Source: Burkholderia sp. OK233
GTDB lineage: Bacteria > Pseudomonadota > Gammaproteobacteria > Burkholderiales > Burkholderiaceae
Assembly (NCBI RefSeq): GCF_900230185.1
Contig: NZ_OCSR01000001.1
Coordinates: forward strand, 4,898,001 to 4,962,000
Direction: 5' to 3'
DNA length: 64,000 bases
Positions 8,699-17,299 of this stretch are shown here, one piece after another (position 1 is the stretch's first letter; each line of letters begins with the position of its first letter). A program made the position numbers and the translations under genes. The notes beneath the pieces are model-generated. The model had not been told where the DNA came from. It searched no databases and saw nothing but the letters and a program-made list of their open reading frames with translations.

Positions 8699-10000
8699 TC
8701 AAGCCAGATTCAGCGAATCAAATTTCGGGTAACGGCCGAGCGGCAGCAGCGTGATTGCGCCGAGCAGAAAGGCGGCGCCGCAGATCGACAGCATCGTCGT
8801 GTATGAGCCGGTCACGGTGTAGATCCGGCCGAACAGCCACGGTGCCAATGCGGATGCGATGGTGATCAGCGCGACGTGCACGCCGAACAGCCGCCCGTAG
8901 TCGCGCATGCCGAAGTAACGCGCCATCAGATACGCGGCAATGTCGAATTCGGCGCCGGCACCCAGGCCGATCAAAAGCGTGGCAAGCGCGAGCGTGGCGG
9001 CGTGATCGGCGCTGGTGGTGGACAGCAGCAGACAGCCCAAGGCGGGCATGGCCAGCGCGACGGCGGCGACCGCGGGCGCCCACAAACGGTCGATCAGATA
9101 GCCGACGAGCAGTCGGCCACCGATCAGCGAGAGCCCGAAGCTGCCGAAAATATGACTGGCTTCGGCCGCTGAGAGCCCTTTGTCGCGCAGAAGCGGCACG
9201 GTGTTGCTGACCATCGAGACGGTCGCAGCCACGACGAGTGAAAGGGCGATGTTGAGCGTCCAGAAGCGCGCCGAACCAATCGCGTCGCGGAACGCGAGCC
9301 CCGTGTGCGTCCGCACCGGCGGCGCCGCGTGATGACCCGCGGTACGCTCACCACGTCCCGCAGGTGCGTCTTGCCCGGCCGGCGTCTGCAACCACATCAG
9401 CACAAGCGGCAACACCAGAATCAACGGCAGCGCCGCCAGTAAAAGAAACGCGGCTTGCCAGTTCCAGCGGCCGATCACCCACGTCACCGCCGACGGAATC
9501 AGAATTGCCGAGAGGCCTGTGCCCGATAGCATGACGGCAAGTGCCAGGCCGCGATTGCGCTCGAACCACAGATTGACCAGATGCGTCCACGTGATGTGCA
9601 TCGTGCCCATGCCGGCGATCGGCAGCAGCGTGCACATCAGATAGAGCCAGCCGATCGAGTGGCCCATCACCTGCATCAGCGACATCAACGCGTAGACGAC
9701 AGCGAGCCCGATAAGCGACGCGATCGTCACGTGCCGCATCCCATAGCGTTCGTTGAGCCAGCCGACGATTTGCGCGCCGATCACCGCTCCACCGAACAGA
9801 AAGCTGATCGCCGGTTGCAATTCACCGCGGTTCCAGCCGAATGCATGTTGCAGCGGAATCACCAGCGAACCGAACGCATACAGCAGCGAAGCGTTGGCGG
9901 CCACGCCGAGCCCTAGCATTGCCATCAGCACGGGGCGCCAGCCGGCGCGGAATTCGGTAAGGTCGATGGCGGCGGATTGAGACGAATCAGAGGAGGACAT
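8699..10000 (-). CDS. MFS transporter, probable substrate uptake permease
   Basis: A 433-residue major facilitator protein with about twelve hydrophobic segments in two groups of six, separated by a loop with GQDAPAGRGER and HHAAPPVRTH. The first half contains the MFS loop signature region GWLNERYGMRHV between TM2 and TM3. It resembles monocarboxylate/oxalate-formate type carriers. The start at 10000 has AAGGAA seven bases upstream; longer frames upstream are not membrane-like. The coupled ferredoxin reductase suggests import of the compound oxidised by the window's enzymes. Confidence 0.85.
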   Translation of the reverse strand: MSSSDSSQSAAIDLTEFRAGWRPVLMAMLGLGVAANASLLYAFGSLVIPLQHAFGWNRGELQPAISFLFGGAVIGAQIVGWLNERYGMRHVTIASLIGLAVVYALMSLMQVMGHSIGWLYLMCTLLPIAGMGTMHITWTHLVNLWFERNRGLALAVMLSGTGLSAILIPSAVTWVIGRWNWQAAFLLLAALPLILVLPLVLMWLQTPAGQDAPAGRGERTAGHHAAPPVRTHTGLAFRDAIGSARFWTLNIALSLVVAATVSMVSNTVPLLRDKGLSAAEASHIFGSFGLSLIGGRLLVGYLIDRLWAPAVAAVALAMPALGCLLLSTTSADHAATLALATLLIGLGAGAEFDIAAYLMARYFGMRDYGRLFGVHVALITIASALAPWLFGRIYTVTGSYTTMLSICGAAFLLGAITLLPLGRYPKFDSLNLA

Positions 10001-10187
10001 CGGCGGTTCCTTTACGGATCGGCAAGCGGTCACTGTGCGCGCAAAACGCACCTGGGAAGCAGTTCGTTGCGGGTGTGATATTCCACATACAGAAAATAAT
10101 TCTACATATAGATTGATTCGGATAACTCGGTAGATGCCCTGGGATGCCGCGCGGTTGGCTGCAGCATCGGCCTTAAACTGAGCCGCG

Positions 10188-11378
10188 TCATTCCTTGACC
10201 AGCAGCACACTGGCGCCGAGCGGTCCACCGCCCGCAGCGGCAATCGCCACCTCGTGCGGCGCGATCTGGCGTTCGCCGCCTCGGTTCCACAACTGCGTGC
10301 AGGCTTCGTGTACGTAGCCGAGGCCGTGCGTACGTCCGCCGGACAGCTGGCCGCCGTTGGTGTTCAACGGCAAGGGGCCGTCACGCGCAATACGCTGGCC
10401 GCCTTCGACAAACGCGCCGCTCTCGCCGCGCGGGCAAAGGCCGAGTCCTTCCATCCATAACATCGTCAGGATCGAAAAGCCGTCATAGAGCTGCGCATTG
10501 CCGACGTCCTTCGGCTTCAGATCGGTGCGCGACCACAGCATGCGTCCGACGTCGAAGCAGGCCATCTCCGTCAACGAAATCTGATCCCATGACCACGGCT
10601 GATGCAGCGCGGAGCCGAAGGCTTCGAGCCGGATCGGCGCATTCGGCCCGGTGCGCGCAAGGTCGGCGCGTGACAGCACGATGGCCGTGGACGCATCGCA
10701 ATGCACGTCGCAATCGAACATGCGCAGCGGCGTGGAGATCATGCGCGACGCGAGGTAGTCGTCCATCGTCATCGCATTGCGAAACACCGCTTTTGGGTTA
10801 AGCATCGCGTTGGCACGACAGGTCAGCGGAATCTGTGCAAGTTGCTCGGGCGTCGTGCCGTACTCGTGAAAGTGACGTTGCGCATACAGCGCCATCAGGT
10901 TGATGCCGGAGACGACATTGAAGGGCGTGTACCACTGCCAGAAATAGCTGCCGTCGCGGCCCACCGTTTTGTTGGTGAGGGCGCTCGCAGTTTTGCTTTT
11001 GAGGCGCGCGCTCGCCTCGGTAATGGTACGAAACACCAATACGTGTTTGCACAAACCGGCGGCGATCGCCATCGCGCCGTTCACCAGACCCGTGAGCGGA
11101 CCGGGTCCTTCGTAGCCCGCGCCATACCAGTTCACCTTCAGGCCGAGCACATTCATCAGCGCATTCGGGCCCACCGGCGAGAACGGGTTGCCGTTGTCGT
11201 TGTCGCCGGGCCAGCACGAAATTCCATCGATGTCCTCGCGAGTGAGGCCCGCATCGGCAATCGCTTCGAGCGCTGCGTCCACGCTCAACTGCATCGCCGT
11301 GCGGTTCGAAGGGCGGCCCACTTCCGACTGGCCGATGCCGCTGATCGCCACGTTCTTCTCGAACAGGTTGTCGCTCAT
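10188..11378 (-). CDS. SCP2-type thiolase-fold protein, probable lipid-transfer/aldolase-like enzyme without nucleophilic Cys
   Basis: A 396-residue thiolase-superfamily protein of the SCP-x/lipid-transfer subgroup (AISGIGQSEVGRP start, AALEAIADAGLTREDIDGI). Where classical thiolases carry the acyl-accepting Cys, this protein reads WYGAGYEGPGPLTGL, with no Cys. The C-terminal region has AQLYDGFSILT and RTHGLGYVHEA in place of the usual His and Cys loops. That pattern is seen in Ltp2-type retro-aldolases of steroid side-chain breakdown, which act with a DUF35 partner; here such a partner is translationally coupled (ATGA, 11375-11378). Aldol cleavage of a beta-hydroxyacyl-CoA is therefore inferred. 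Confidence 0.75.
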   Translation of the reverse strand: MSDNLFEKNVAISGIGQSEVGRPSNRTAMQLSVDAALEAIADAGLTREDIDGISCWPGDNDNGNPFSPVGPNALMNVLGLKVNWYGAGYEGPGPLTGLVNGAMAIAAGLCKHVLVFRTITEASARLKSKTASALTNKTVGRDGSYFWQWYTPFNVVSGINLMALYAQRHFHEYGTTPEQLAQIPLTCRANAMLNPKAVFRNAMTMDDYLASRMISTPLRMFDCDVHCDASTAIVLSRADLARTGPNAPIRLEAFGSALHQPWSWDQISLTEMACFDVGRMLWSRTDLKPKDVGNAQLYDGFSILTMLWMEGLGLCPRGESGAFVEGGQRIARDGPLPLNTNGGQLSGGRTHGLGYVHEACTQLWNRGGERQIAPHEVAIAAAGGGPLGASVLLVKE

Positions 11379-11788
11379 GCCACGCTCCGTTCGGGATCGG
11401 CTTCGAAGAGCGGCAGCCACACGTCTTCCTGCTGTTCAAATTTCACGCGCACCGGCATGCCGATATGCACGTCGCCGACTTCACCACCGACGATATTCGT
11501 GACGAAACGCAGCCCTTCGCGCTCCGCGAGTTCGACGATCGCTACGACATACGGCACCGGAAGTTCGGGCAGCCATGCCTGATGATTAATCGTGAAACTC
11601 ACCACCTTGCCGCGTCCCGAGACTGGCTTCGCGCCGACGTGCGACGACATGCAGCGCGGGCAGCGCGGCGCGGGCGGATGAAACAGATGACGGCACGCAT
11701 CGCAGTGGTAGACGTTGAGCAGGCCATGTTCACCGCCTTGCCAGAACGGCGCGGTTTCAGCAGTCAGAAGAGGAAGTTTTCTCAGCAT
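11375..11788 (-). CDS. OB-fold/Zn-ribbon (DUF35) partner of the SCP2-type thiolase
   Basis: The 137-residue protein has an N-terminal rubredoxin-like zinc ribbon (CDAC at 29-32 and CPRC at 43-46) followed by an OB-fold domain. DUF35 proteins form complexes with SCP2-type thiolases and aldolases (ChsH2 with Ltp2 is the studied case). I start at the ATG at 11788 because MLRKLPLLTAETAPFW matches the family's usual beginning; an ATG at 11842 would add 18 unconserved residues. The stop overlaps the downstream thiolase start by four bases, so equal expression is likely. Confidence 0.8.
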   Translation of the reverse strand: MLRKLPLLTAETAPFWQGGEHGLLNVYHCDACRHLFHPPAPRCPRCMSSHVGAKPVSGRGKVVSFTINHQAWLPELPVPYVVAIVELAEREGLRFVTNIVGGEVGDVHIGMPVRVKFEQQEDVWLPLFEADPERSVA

Positions 11789-11954
11789 GGATGCGGTTGA
11801 TTTCGTATTGCCTGGCAGTTGACCGTATGTTGATGTCGCCATAATATATGAACAGAAACGCGAAAAATGTATTAAATTAGCGAGAACGGTGCAGGGTTTT
11901 CCCGCCAGGGAAATCACTCAGAAGCCCGGTCAAACACAGGAGACAGGCGTTCTT

Positions 11955-12650
11955 ATGCCGACCAATCAACTTATCCATCGCAGGGTCATCGTCACGGGCG
12001 GTCTTGGCGCGCTAGGGCGCCAGGTCGGCGCAGAACTGAGCGCGCGCGGTGCGCGCGTCGCGCTGGTGGATCGCGCTGCAAGCGTGGCGATCGACGGTGT
12101 CGAAGCAGCATTCGGCGGTGTCGATCTTGGCGATGCTGCCAGTACCGCGAACGCGTTTGGACAGATCGACGAGCGGCTCGGCGGTATCGATGCGCTGGTC
12201 AACATCGCGGGTGGCTTTGCGTGGGAAACGCTGGAGTCGGGCAGCATCGAAACGTGGGACCGCCTTTACGCGATGAACGTGCGCACGGCGGCGATCGCTT
12301 CGCATGAAGTCCTGTCTTATCTGCTGCGCGAGAAGAGCGCACGCATCGTGAACGTCGGCGCGTTGGCCGCCCTGAAGGCCGGTGCGGGCATGGGCGCGTA
12401 CGCGGCGTCGAAGGCAGGCGTCGCGCGGCTCACCGAAGCGCTCGCGGAAGAACTGAAAGATCGGAACGTCACCGTCAATGCGGTGCTGCCGAGCATCATC
12501 GATACGCCCGCGAATCGCGCGGCTATGCCGGACGCCGATACGTCGCGCTGGGTCGCGGCGGACCAGCTTGCCGCGGTGATCGCGTTCCTGTTGTCGGACG
12601 ATGCCAGCGCGGTGACCGGCGCGTGTCTGCCCGTAGCGGGGCGTGTGTAA
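11955..12650 (+). CDS. Short-chain dehydrogenase/reductase (SDR)
   Basis: A 231-residue classical SDR: cofactor motif TGGLGALG near residues 12-19, NIAGG, and the YAASK catalytic Tyr/Lys pair. It oxidises or reduces an alcohol/ketone with NAD(P). It is the first gene of a long plus-strand run. GGAGACA (11939-11945) precedes the ATG at 11955, and the stop overlaps the next start (TAATG). The 166 bases upstream separate it from the divergent DUF35/thiolase pair and are AT-rich, so a shared promoter region is likely. Substrate unknown. Confidence 0.85.
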   Translation: MPTNQLIHRRVIVTGGLGALGRQVGAELSARGARVALVDRAASVAIDGVEAAFGGVDLGDAASTANAFGQIDERLGGIDALVNIAGGFAWETLESGSIETWDRLYAMNVRTAAIASHEVLSYLLREKSARIVNVGALAALKAGAGMGAYAASKAGVARLTEALAEELKDRNVTVNAVLPSIIDTPANRAAMPDADTSRWVAADQLAAVIAFLLSDDASAVTGACLPVAGRV

Positions 12651-13174
12651 TGGGCGCCACACTTTCTCCCGATCAGAATAGACAGCGGCAGCCCGGCGCC
12701 ACGCTGAGCTGGAACGACAGTTTCCTGCTCGGCTTTGCGCCCATGGACGAGACGCATCATGAGTTCGTCGAATGCGTCGCCGCATTGCAGCAATGCGACG
12801 AGGCGTCCTTACCTGAGACGCTCGCGGCTTTCGAAAATCATGCGGTCGCTCATTTCGAGCAGGAAGAGCAGTGGATGCAGGACACGAGCTTTCCCGCCGC
12901 CCGGTGTCACGCGGACGAACACGCGGCGGTTCTGCGCTCGGTGCGCGAAGTTGTACAGATGCTGCGCGACGGCGCCGCCTGCCAGGTCGCGCGTGAACTC
13001 GCGGAAGCGCTCGCCGGCTGGTTTCCCGGCCACGCCGATTACATGGACGCGGCCTTGTCCCACTGGATGAGCAAACGCACCCACGGCGGCCTGCCGGTAG
13101 TCCTGCGGCGAGACATGCCGGGCATCGCCGCCGCTGCGTCCGATTCATCCCTTCAAGCAGGGACCACTCGATGA
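12650..13174 (+). CDS. Bacteriohemerythrin-like O2/di-iron protein
   Basis: The protein has 174 residues with a complete hemerythrin ligand set: H36 (MDETHHEF), H68 and E72 (HFEQEE), H87 and H91 (HADEH), H128 and D133 (HADYMD). A Trp (W21) precedes the first helix, as in bacteriohemerythrins. These bind a di-iron centre that reversibly carries O2 and are usually linked to methanotrophs or sensing. Here the gene is locked into a catabolic operon: its start overlaps the SDR stop by one base and its stop overlaps the FAH start by four. Oxygen supply to downstream oxygenases, or iron handling, is inferred. Confidence 0.85.
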   Translation: MGATLSPDQNRQRQPGATLSWNDSFLLGFAPMDETHHEFVECVAALQQCDEASLPETLAAFENHAVAHFEQEEQWMQDTSFPAARCHADEHAAVLRSVREVVQMLRDGAACQVARELAEALAGWFPGHADYMDAALSHWMSKRTHGGLPVVLRRDMPGIAAAASDSSLQAGTTR

Positions 13175-14178
13175 GACTCGTCACTTTCCAATTGGCCGAC
13201 GGCGTGCAGCGCTCGGGTGCACTATTCGACAACGATCAGGCGGTACTCGATTTGCGCGAGGCGAGCCGCATCGTGCGCGGCGGCGACAGCGTCGCGTTGG
13301 CGAGCGTGCAGGCATTGCTGACGGGCGGCGCGCCCTTGCTCGAAGAAGCGCGCGCTCTGCTGGCCCGCGCGCCCGCCGACGCGGTGTGCGAACGCAGTGC
13401 CGTGAAGCTGCTCGCGCCGATTCAGCCGCCCACACAGATGCGCGACTGCTCGTGCTTCGAACTGCACCTGCGGCAGAGCTTCGCCGCGGCGCGTCGTGCG
13501 CGCGCCTTGCGTACGCCCGACCCGGAAGCGACGCTGAAGGCGATGAACACGCGCGCCGACGATCGCGTGATCGACACCTTCAACCGTCAGCCGGTCTACT
13601 ACAAGTGCAACCGCTTCGCGGTGATCGGCCCCGACGACGACGTGATCTGGCCGGCCTATAGCAAGCTGCTCGACTTCGAACTGGAGTTCGGCTGCTACAT
13701 CGGCCAGCGCGCGAAAGATGTCTCGCGCGAGAATGCGCGCGCGCACATCTACGGCTACACGATCTTCAACGACATCAGCGCGCGCGACGCCCAGGCCACC
13801 GAAATGGGCGGCATGCTCGGGCCGGCCAAAGGCAAGGACTTCGATACGGCGAACGTAATGGGCCCGTGCCTCGTCACCGCGGACGAACTGGGCGACCCGT
13901 ACGACCTGACCATGATCGCGCGCGTCAACGGCGAGGAATGGGGCCGCGGCAACACGCGCGACATGCGCTGGCAATTCGAGGACGTGATCGCCCATATCTC
14001 GCGCTCCGAGACGTTGCATCCGGGGGAGTTTCTGGGTTCAGGCACGGTCGGCAACGGCTGCGGACTTGAACAGCTCCGTTATCTGAAGCCGGACGATGTG
14101 GTCGAACTGGAGGTGGAGGGTATCGGCGTATTGCGCAGCAGGATCGTGCGGCCGGTAGTGCAGGAGGTCGAAGCATGA
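13171..14178 (+). CDS. Fumarylacetoacetate hydrolase (FAH) family protein
   Basis: A 335-residue member of the longer FAH subgroup. The catalytic/metal region is visible as LLDFELEFGCYIG (Glu-x-Glu), GYTIFNDISARDAQ, KGKDFDTANVMGPCLV and, near the end, GEFLGSGTVGNGCGLE. Family members hydrolyse C-C bonds of acylpyruvate-type compounds or hydrate/decarboxylate 2-oxo acids using a divalent metal. It is coupled on both sides by ATGA overlaps to the bacteriohemerythrin and the CoA-transferase genes. Substrate unknown; ring-opened 2-oxo acids are a reasonable guess. Confidence 0.82.
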   Translation: MRLVTFQLADGVQRSGALFDNDQAVLDLREASRIVRGGDSVALASVQALLTGGAPLLEEARALLARAPADAVCERSAVKLLAPIQPPTQMRDCSCFELHLRQSFAAARRARALRTPDPEATLKAMNTRADDRVIDTFNRQPVYYKCNRFAVIGPDDDVIWPAYSKLLDFELEFGCYIGQRAKDVSRENARAHIYGYTIFNDISARDAQATEMGGMLGPAKGKDFDTANVMGPCLVTADELGDPYDLTMIARVNGEEWGRGNTRDMRWQFEDVIAHISRSETLHPGEFLGSGTVGNGCGLEQLRYLKPDDVVELEVEGIGVLRSRIVRPVVQEVEA

Positions 14179-16493
14179 GCGCCGCCCAAGCCGACGCCGC
14201 GCAACGGGCGCAAAGCACGCAACCAGCGCTGTTAGCCGGTCTGAAGGTGATCGACTTCGCCACGGGCCTAGCAGGCAGCGCCACCGCGTTGTATCTCGCT
14301 GAAGCCGGCGCGGACGTCGTGAAAATCGAGCGCCCACGCGATGAGGCCGAGCGCGACGCGGCACTCTTTCATGTGCTCGATCGCGGCAAGCGCCGCGTGA
14401 CCGATCGCGACCTCGACACGCAACGAAGCATGCTCGACAGCTTGCTGCCGGATGCCGACGTGCTGGTCCACGACCTCACGCCCGCCGAAGCCGCCGTATG
14501 GTCGCTGGACGACGCGCAATTGCGGCAACGCTATCCGGCGCTGGTCGTCGCGAGCGTGGGCGGCTGGCCGCGCCGTCATGCACTCGCCGACGCGCCTGTA
14601 CGAGAGACGTTGGTGCTGGCGCGTCTAGGCATTCTTGATGAACAACCCGGGCATCGGCCTGGTCCGGTATTTATCCGCATGCCGTTTGCCAGCTGGATCG
14701 CGAGCTGGCTGAGCGCGGTTGGCGTCATGGCGCGGCTGATCGCGCGTGAACGCGACGGGCAGGGCGGCATTGCACATACGAGTCTCGCGCAAGCCGCGCT
14801 TGTACCGATGACGATGCACTGGTCGCGCGCCGCGCAGCCCACACCCGTGTTTGCCAAGGGGCTCGACAAGAGCGTGCCGATTCCGCTGCATCGCTGCGCG
14901 GACGGCCGCTGGATTCACGTGCATTACTCGCCCGACGCTGCTCCATGGATGGCCGAAGCGCTTGCCGCGATGGGCCCGGACGAGGTGGCGCGCGCCAATG
15001 CGCAATGGCCGCCGAGCCATGTCGCGCCCAACTTCGGCGCGAACCGGGAAATCATCGCTACGCGCAACGCGCAGGACTGGGTCGAACATTTCTGGGCGCA
15101 CGACGTCGCCGCGCAGATCGCCGCGCCATTCGGCGAGATTTACGACGACGAACAGGCGCGGCTTAACGGTTATGTGGTCGGCGTGGACGATCCGGTTTTC
15201 GGCAGGACGTTCCAACCCGGACCAGCGTATCACGTCGATCCGCCGGCACGTGTGCGCGGACCTTTGCAAGCACCGGCCGCAGCACGCGATATCGGCTGGG
15301 CGGACAAGAATCGCTTTAGCGCCATCGCGCGCGCGGATTCAGGCGCTACTAGCAGGCCGCATACGGAAGGCGCCGCGTCACCGGCATCCCGGCCTCCGCT
15401 CGACGGCCTCAAGGTATTGGACCTCGGCGCCTATCTCGCCGGTCCGTTTGCCTGCATGGTGCTTGCCGATCTCGGTGCCGACGTCATCAAGGTCGAGCCG
15501 CCCACGGGCGACGCAATGCGACGGCTCGAGCGCGCCTTCGCCGGCACGCAGCGCGGCAAGCGCGGGCTCGCACTGAAGCTCGGCGCCGAAGGCAGCAAAC
15601 CGGTCATCGAAGCGCTTGCGAATTGGGCTGACATCGTGCACCACAACGTGCGCCTGCCGGCGGCGCGCAAGCTCGGCATCGCACCCGAGCAGTTGCGGGC
15701 CATCAAGCCGACGCTCGTCTGCGCGCACGTCAGCTCATATGGTCCCCAAGGCCCGCGTGCCGATTGGCCCGGTTTCGATCAGTTGATGCAGGCGGCGGTC
15801 GGCTGGGAAACGGAATCGGGCGGCGAGGGAAATCCGCCGAGCTGGCTGCGCTTTGGCGTCGGCGATCATCTGGCGGCTTTGTCCTCGGTGTTCGCGGTGT
15901 TGCTCGCGCATCTCGCGCGCATGCGGACCGGCCAGGGACAGGCCGTCGCCTCGTCGCTGCTTGGTGCGATGACGATGACCGCGAGCGAAACCGTCGTGAT
16001 CGATCGGGAGCGCGCCTTGACGCCGATGGCGCATCTCGACGCGGGCCAGCACGGCATCGCGCCGACGCATCGCCTCTATCGCTGCAAGGATGGGTGGATC
16101 GCCGTGGCCGCGCTAAGCGAGACGGAAGGCGACGCCTTCACGCGTATCGCCGGCAAGGAGCCCGAAGCCGCGCTTGCCGCACTCGACGTCACAGCGGCGC
16201 TGGCCACATTGCATGCAGCGGACGTACCCGCCGAGCCCGCTTTGGAATCGCAAAGCGACGCCTTCCTCGACAGTGCCGACCATGCCGCCGCCGGGTTGCA
16301 CGCTACGTATGGCCACGCCGTCTATGGCTCGCTGCAGCAGATCGGCGCGCTGTGGGACTTCGACGATTTGCCGCTCGTCATTGAACGGGCGCCGCCCGCG
16401 CTCGGCGAGCACAGCCGCGAGGTGCTGGGGATGCTGGGTTTCGGCGCGCAACACATCGAAGAGCTGGTCAATCAGGGCATCACGCGTATTTGA
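14175..16493 (+). CDS. Tandem CaiB/BaiF family III CoA-transferase (two fused domains)
   Basis: At 772 residues this is about twice the usual length and holds two CoA-transferase domains. Domain 1 begins LLAGLKVIDFATGLAG (about residue 20); domain 2 begins PLDGLKVLDLGAYLAG (about residue 409). Domain 2 keeps the catalytic Asp in GFDQLMQAAVGW. In domain 1 the aligned stretch is VRETLVLARLGI, where Glu replaces Asp, so that half may be non-catalytic or altered. Family III enzymes are interlocked dimers, so the fusion may mimic a heterodimer. It likely activates a carboxylate of this operon's pathway. ATGA coupling to the FAH gene. Confidence 0.85.
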   Translation: MSAAQADAAQRAQSTQPALLAGLKVIDFATGLAGSATALYLAEAGADVVKIERPRDEAERDAALFHVLDRGKRRVTDRDLDTQRSMLDSLLPDADVLVHDLTPAEAAVWSLDDAQLRQRYPALVVASVGGWPRRHALADAPVRETLVLARLGILDEQPGHRPGPVFIRMPFASWIASWLSAVGVMARLIARERDGQGGIAHTSLAQAALVPMTMHWSRAAQPTPVFAKGLDKSVPIPLHRCADGRWIHVHYSPDAAPWMAEALAAMGPDEVARANAQWPPSHVAPNFGANREIIATRNAQDWVEHFWAHDVAAQIAAPFGEIYDDEQARLNGYVVGVDDPVFGRTFQPGPAYHVDPPARVRGPLQAPAAARDIGWADKNRFSAIARADSGATSRPHTEGAASPASRPPLDGLKVLDLGAYLAGPFACMVLADLGADVIKVEPPTGDAMRRLERAFAGTQRGKRGLALKLGAEGSKPVIEALANWADIVHHNVRLPAARKLGIAPEQLRAIKPTLVCAHVSSYGPQGPRADWPGFDQLMQAAVGWETESGGEGNPPSWLRFGVGDHLAALSSVFAVLLAHLARMRTGQGQAVASSLLGAMTMTASETVVIDRERALTPMAHLDAGQHGIAPTHRLYRCKDGWIAVAALSETEGDAFTRIAGKEPEAALAALDVTAALATLHAADVPAEPALESQSDAFLDSADHAAAGLHATYGHAVYGSLQQIGALWDFDDLPLVIERAPPALGEHSREVLGMLGFGAQHIEELVNQGITRI

Positions 16494-16526
16494 GCGCCAT
16501 ATTTGAGCGTCACGGAGACAAGCACA

Positions 16527-17264
16527 ATGAACGAACTGGATTTCACCGGCAAGAACGTGCTGGTGGTGGGCGGCTCGAGCGGTATCGGTAACGGTATTGC
16601 CCAAGCGTTCCTGCAACGCGGCGCGACGGTGCATGTGTGGGGCACGCGCGCTTCGGTATCCGATTACGCGGACTCGACCGATTCGAATCTGAAGGGGCTG
16701 CAATACGCCCAGGTGGACGTGTCGGAGTCGGCCAATATCGAACGCTGTGAACTGCCGTTCGACAGGCTCGACGTGCTCGTGCAGGCGCAAGGCACGGTGT
16801 TATACGACCGTCAGGAGTTCAAGACGCCGGGCTTCAAAAAAGTGCTCGATATCAACCTCACCAGCCTGATGGCGTGTGCGGACCATTGCTTCGAACCGTT
16901 GAAAGCGGCGCGCGGCGCGATGATCATCGTCAGCTCGGCAGCAGCCTTTCATTCGACGCGCGGCAACCCCGCATACAACGCGTCGAAAACCGGCGCCTTT
17001 GGTTTGACTCGCACGCTAGGTGAAGCGTGGGCACGCGACGGCATTCGCGTGAACGGCATCGCGCCCGGGCTTGTGGAAACCAAGCTCACGCGCGTGACGA
17101 CCGCCGATCCGAAGCGGCTCGAAGGCGCGCTGCGGCGCATTCCACTCGGCCGCCTCGGCACGCCCGGGGACATGGCCGGTGGCGCACTGTTTCTGGCGTC
17201 GCCGCTGTCCGCGTACATGCTCGGCCAGACCTTGCTGCTCGACGGCGGCATGTTGCTCGCCTGA
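16527..17264 (+). CDS. Short-chain dehydrogenase/reductase (SDR)
   Basis: The 245-residue SDR has GGSSGIGNG as cofactor motif, a Val-Gln-Ala-Gln-Gly segment (LVQAQG) where most SDRs have NNAG, and the catalytic YNASK. C-terminal QTLLLDGGMLLA is standard. The ATG at 16527 has GGAGACA at 16514-16520. The altered NNAG equivalent is a mild oddity. It lies between the tandem CoA-transferase and an acyl-CoA dehydrogenase, so a beta-hydroxyacyl-CoA or cyclic alcohol substrate is plausible but unproven. Confidence 0.85.
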   Translation: MNELDFTGKNVLVVGGSSGIGNGIAQAFLQRGATVHVWGTRASVSDYADSTDSNLKGLQYAQVDVSESANIERCELPFDRLDVLVQAQGTVLYDRQEFKTPGFKKVLDINLTSLMACADHCFEPLKAARGAMIIVSSAAAFHSTRGNPAYNASKTGAFGLTRTLGEAWARDGIRVNGIAPGLVETKLTRVTTADPKRLEGALRRIPLGRLGTPGDMAGGALFLASPLSAYMLGQTLLLDGGMLLA

Positions 17265-17299
17265 CTCTTATCCGCACGCTTACCTCGAAGAGGAATCGC

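Noticed and set aside
12012..13232. A 406-codon minus-strand frame across the SDR and hemerythrin genes.
   Set aside because: It is Arg-rich, matches no family and runs opposite to coupled, motif-bearing genes.
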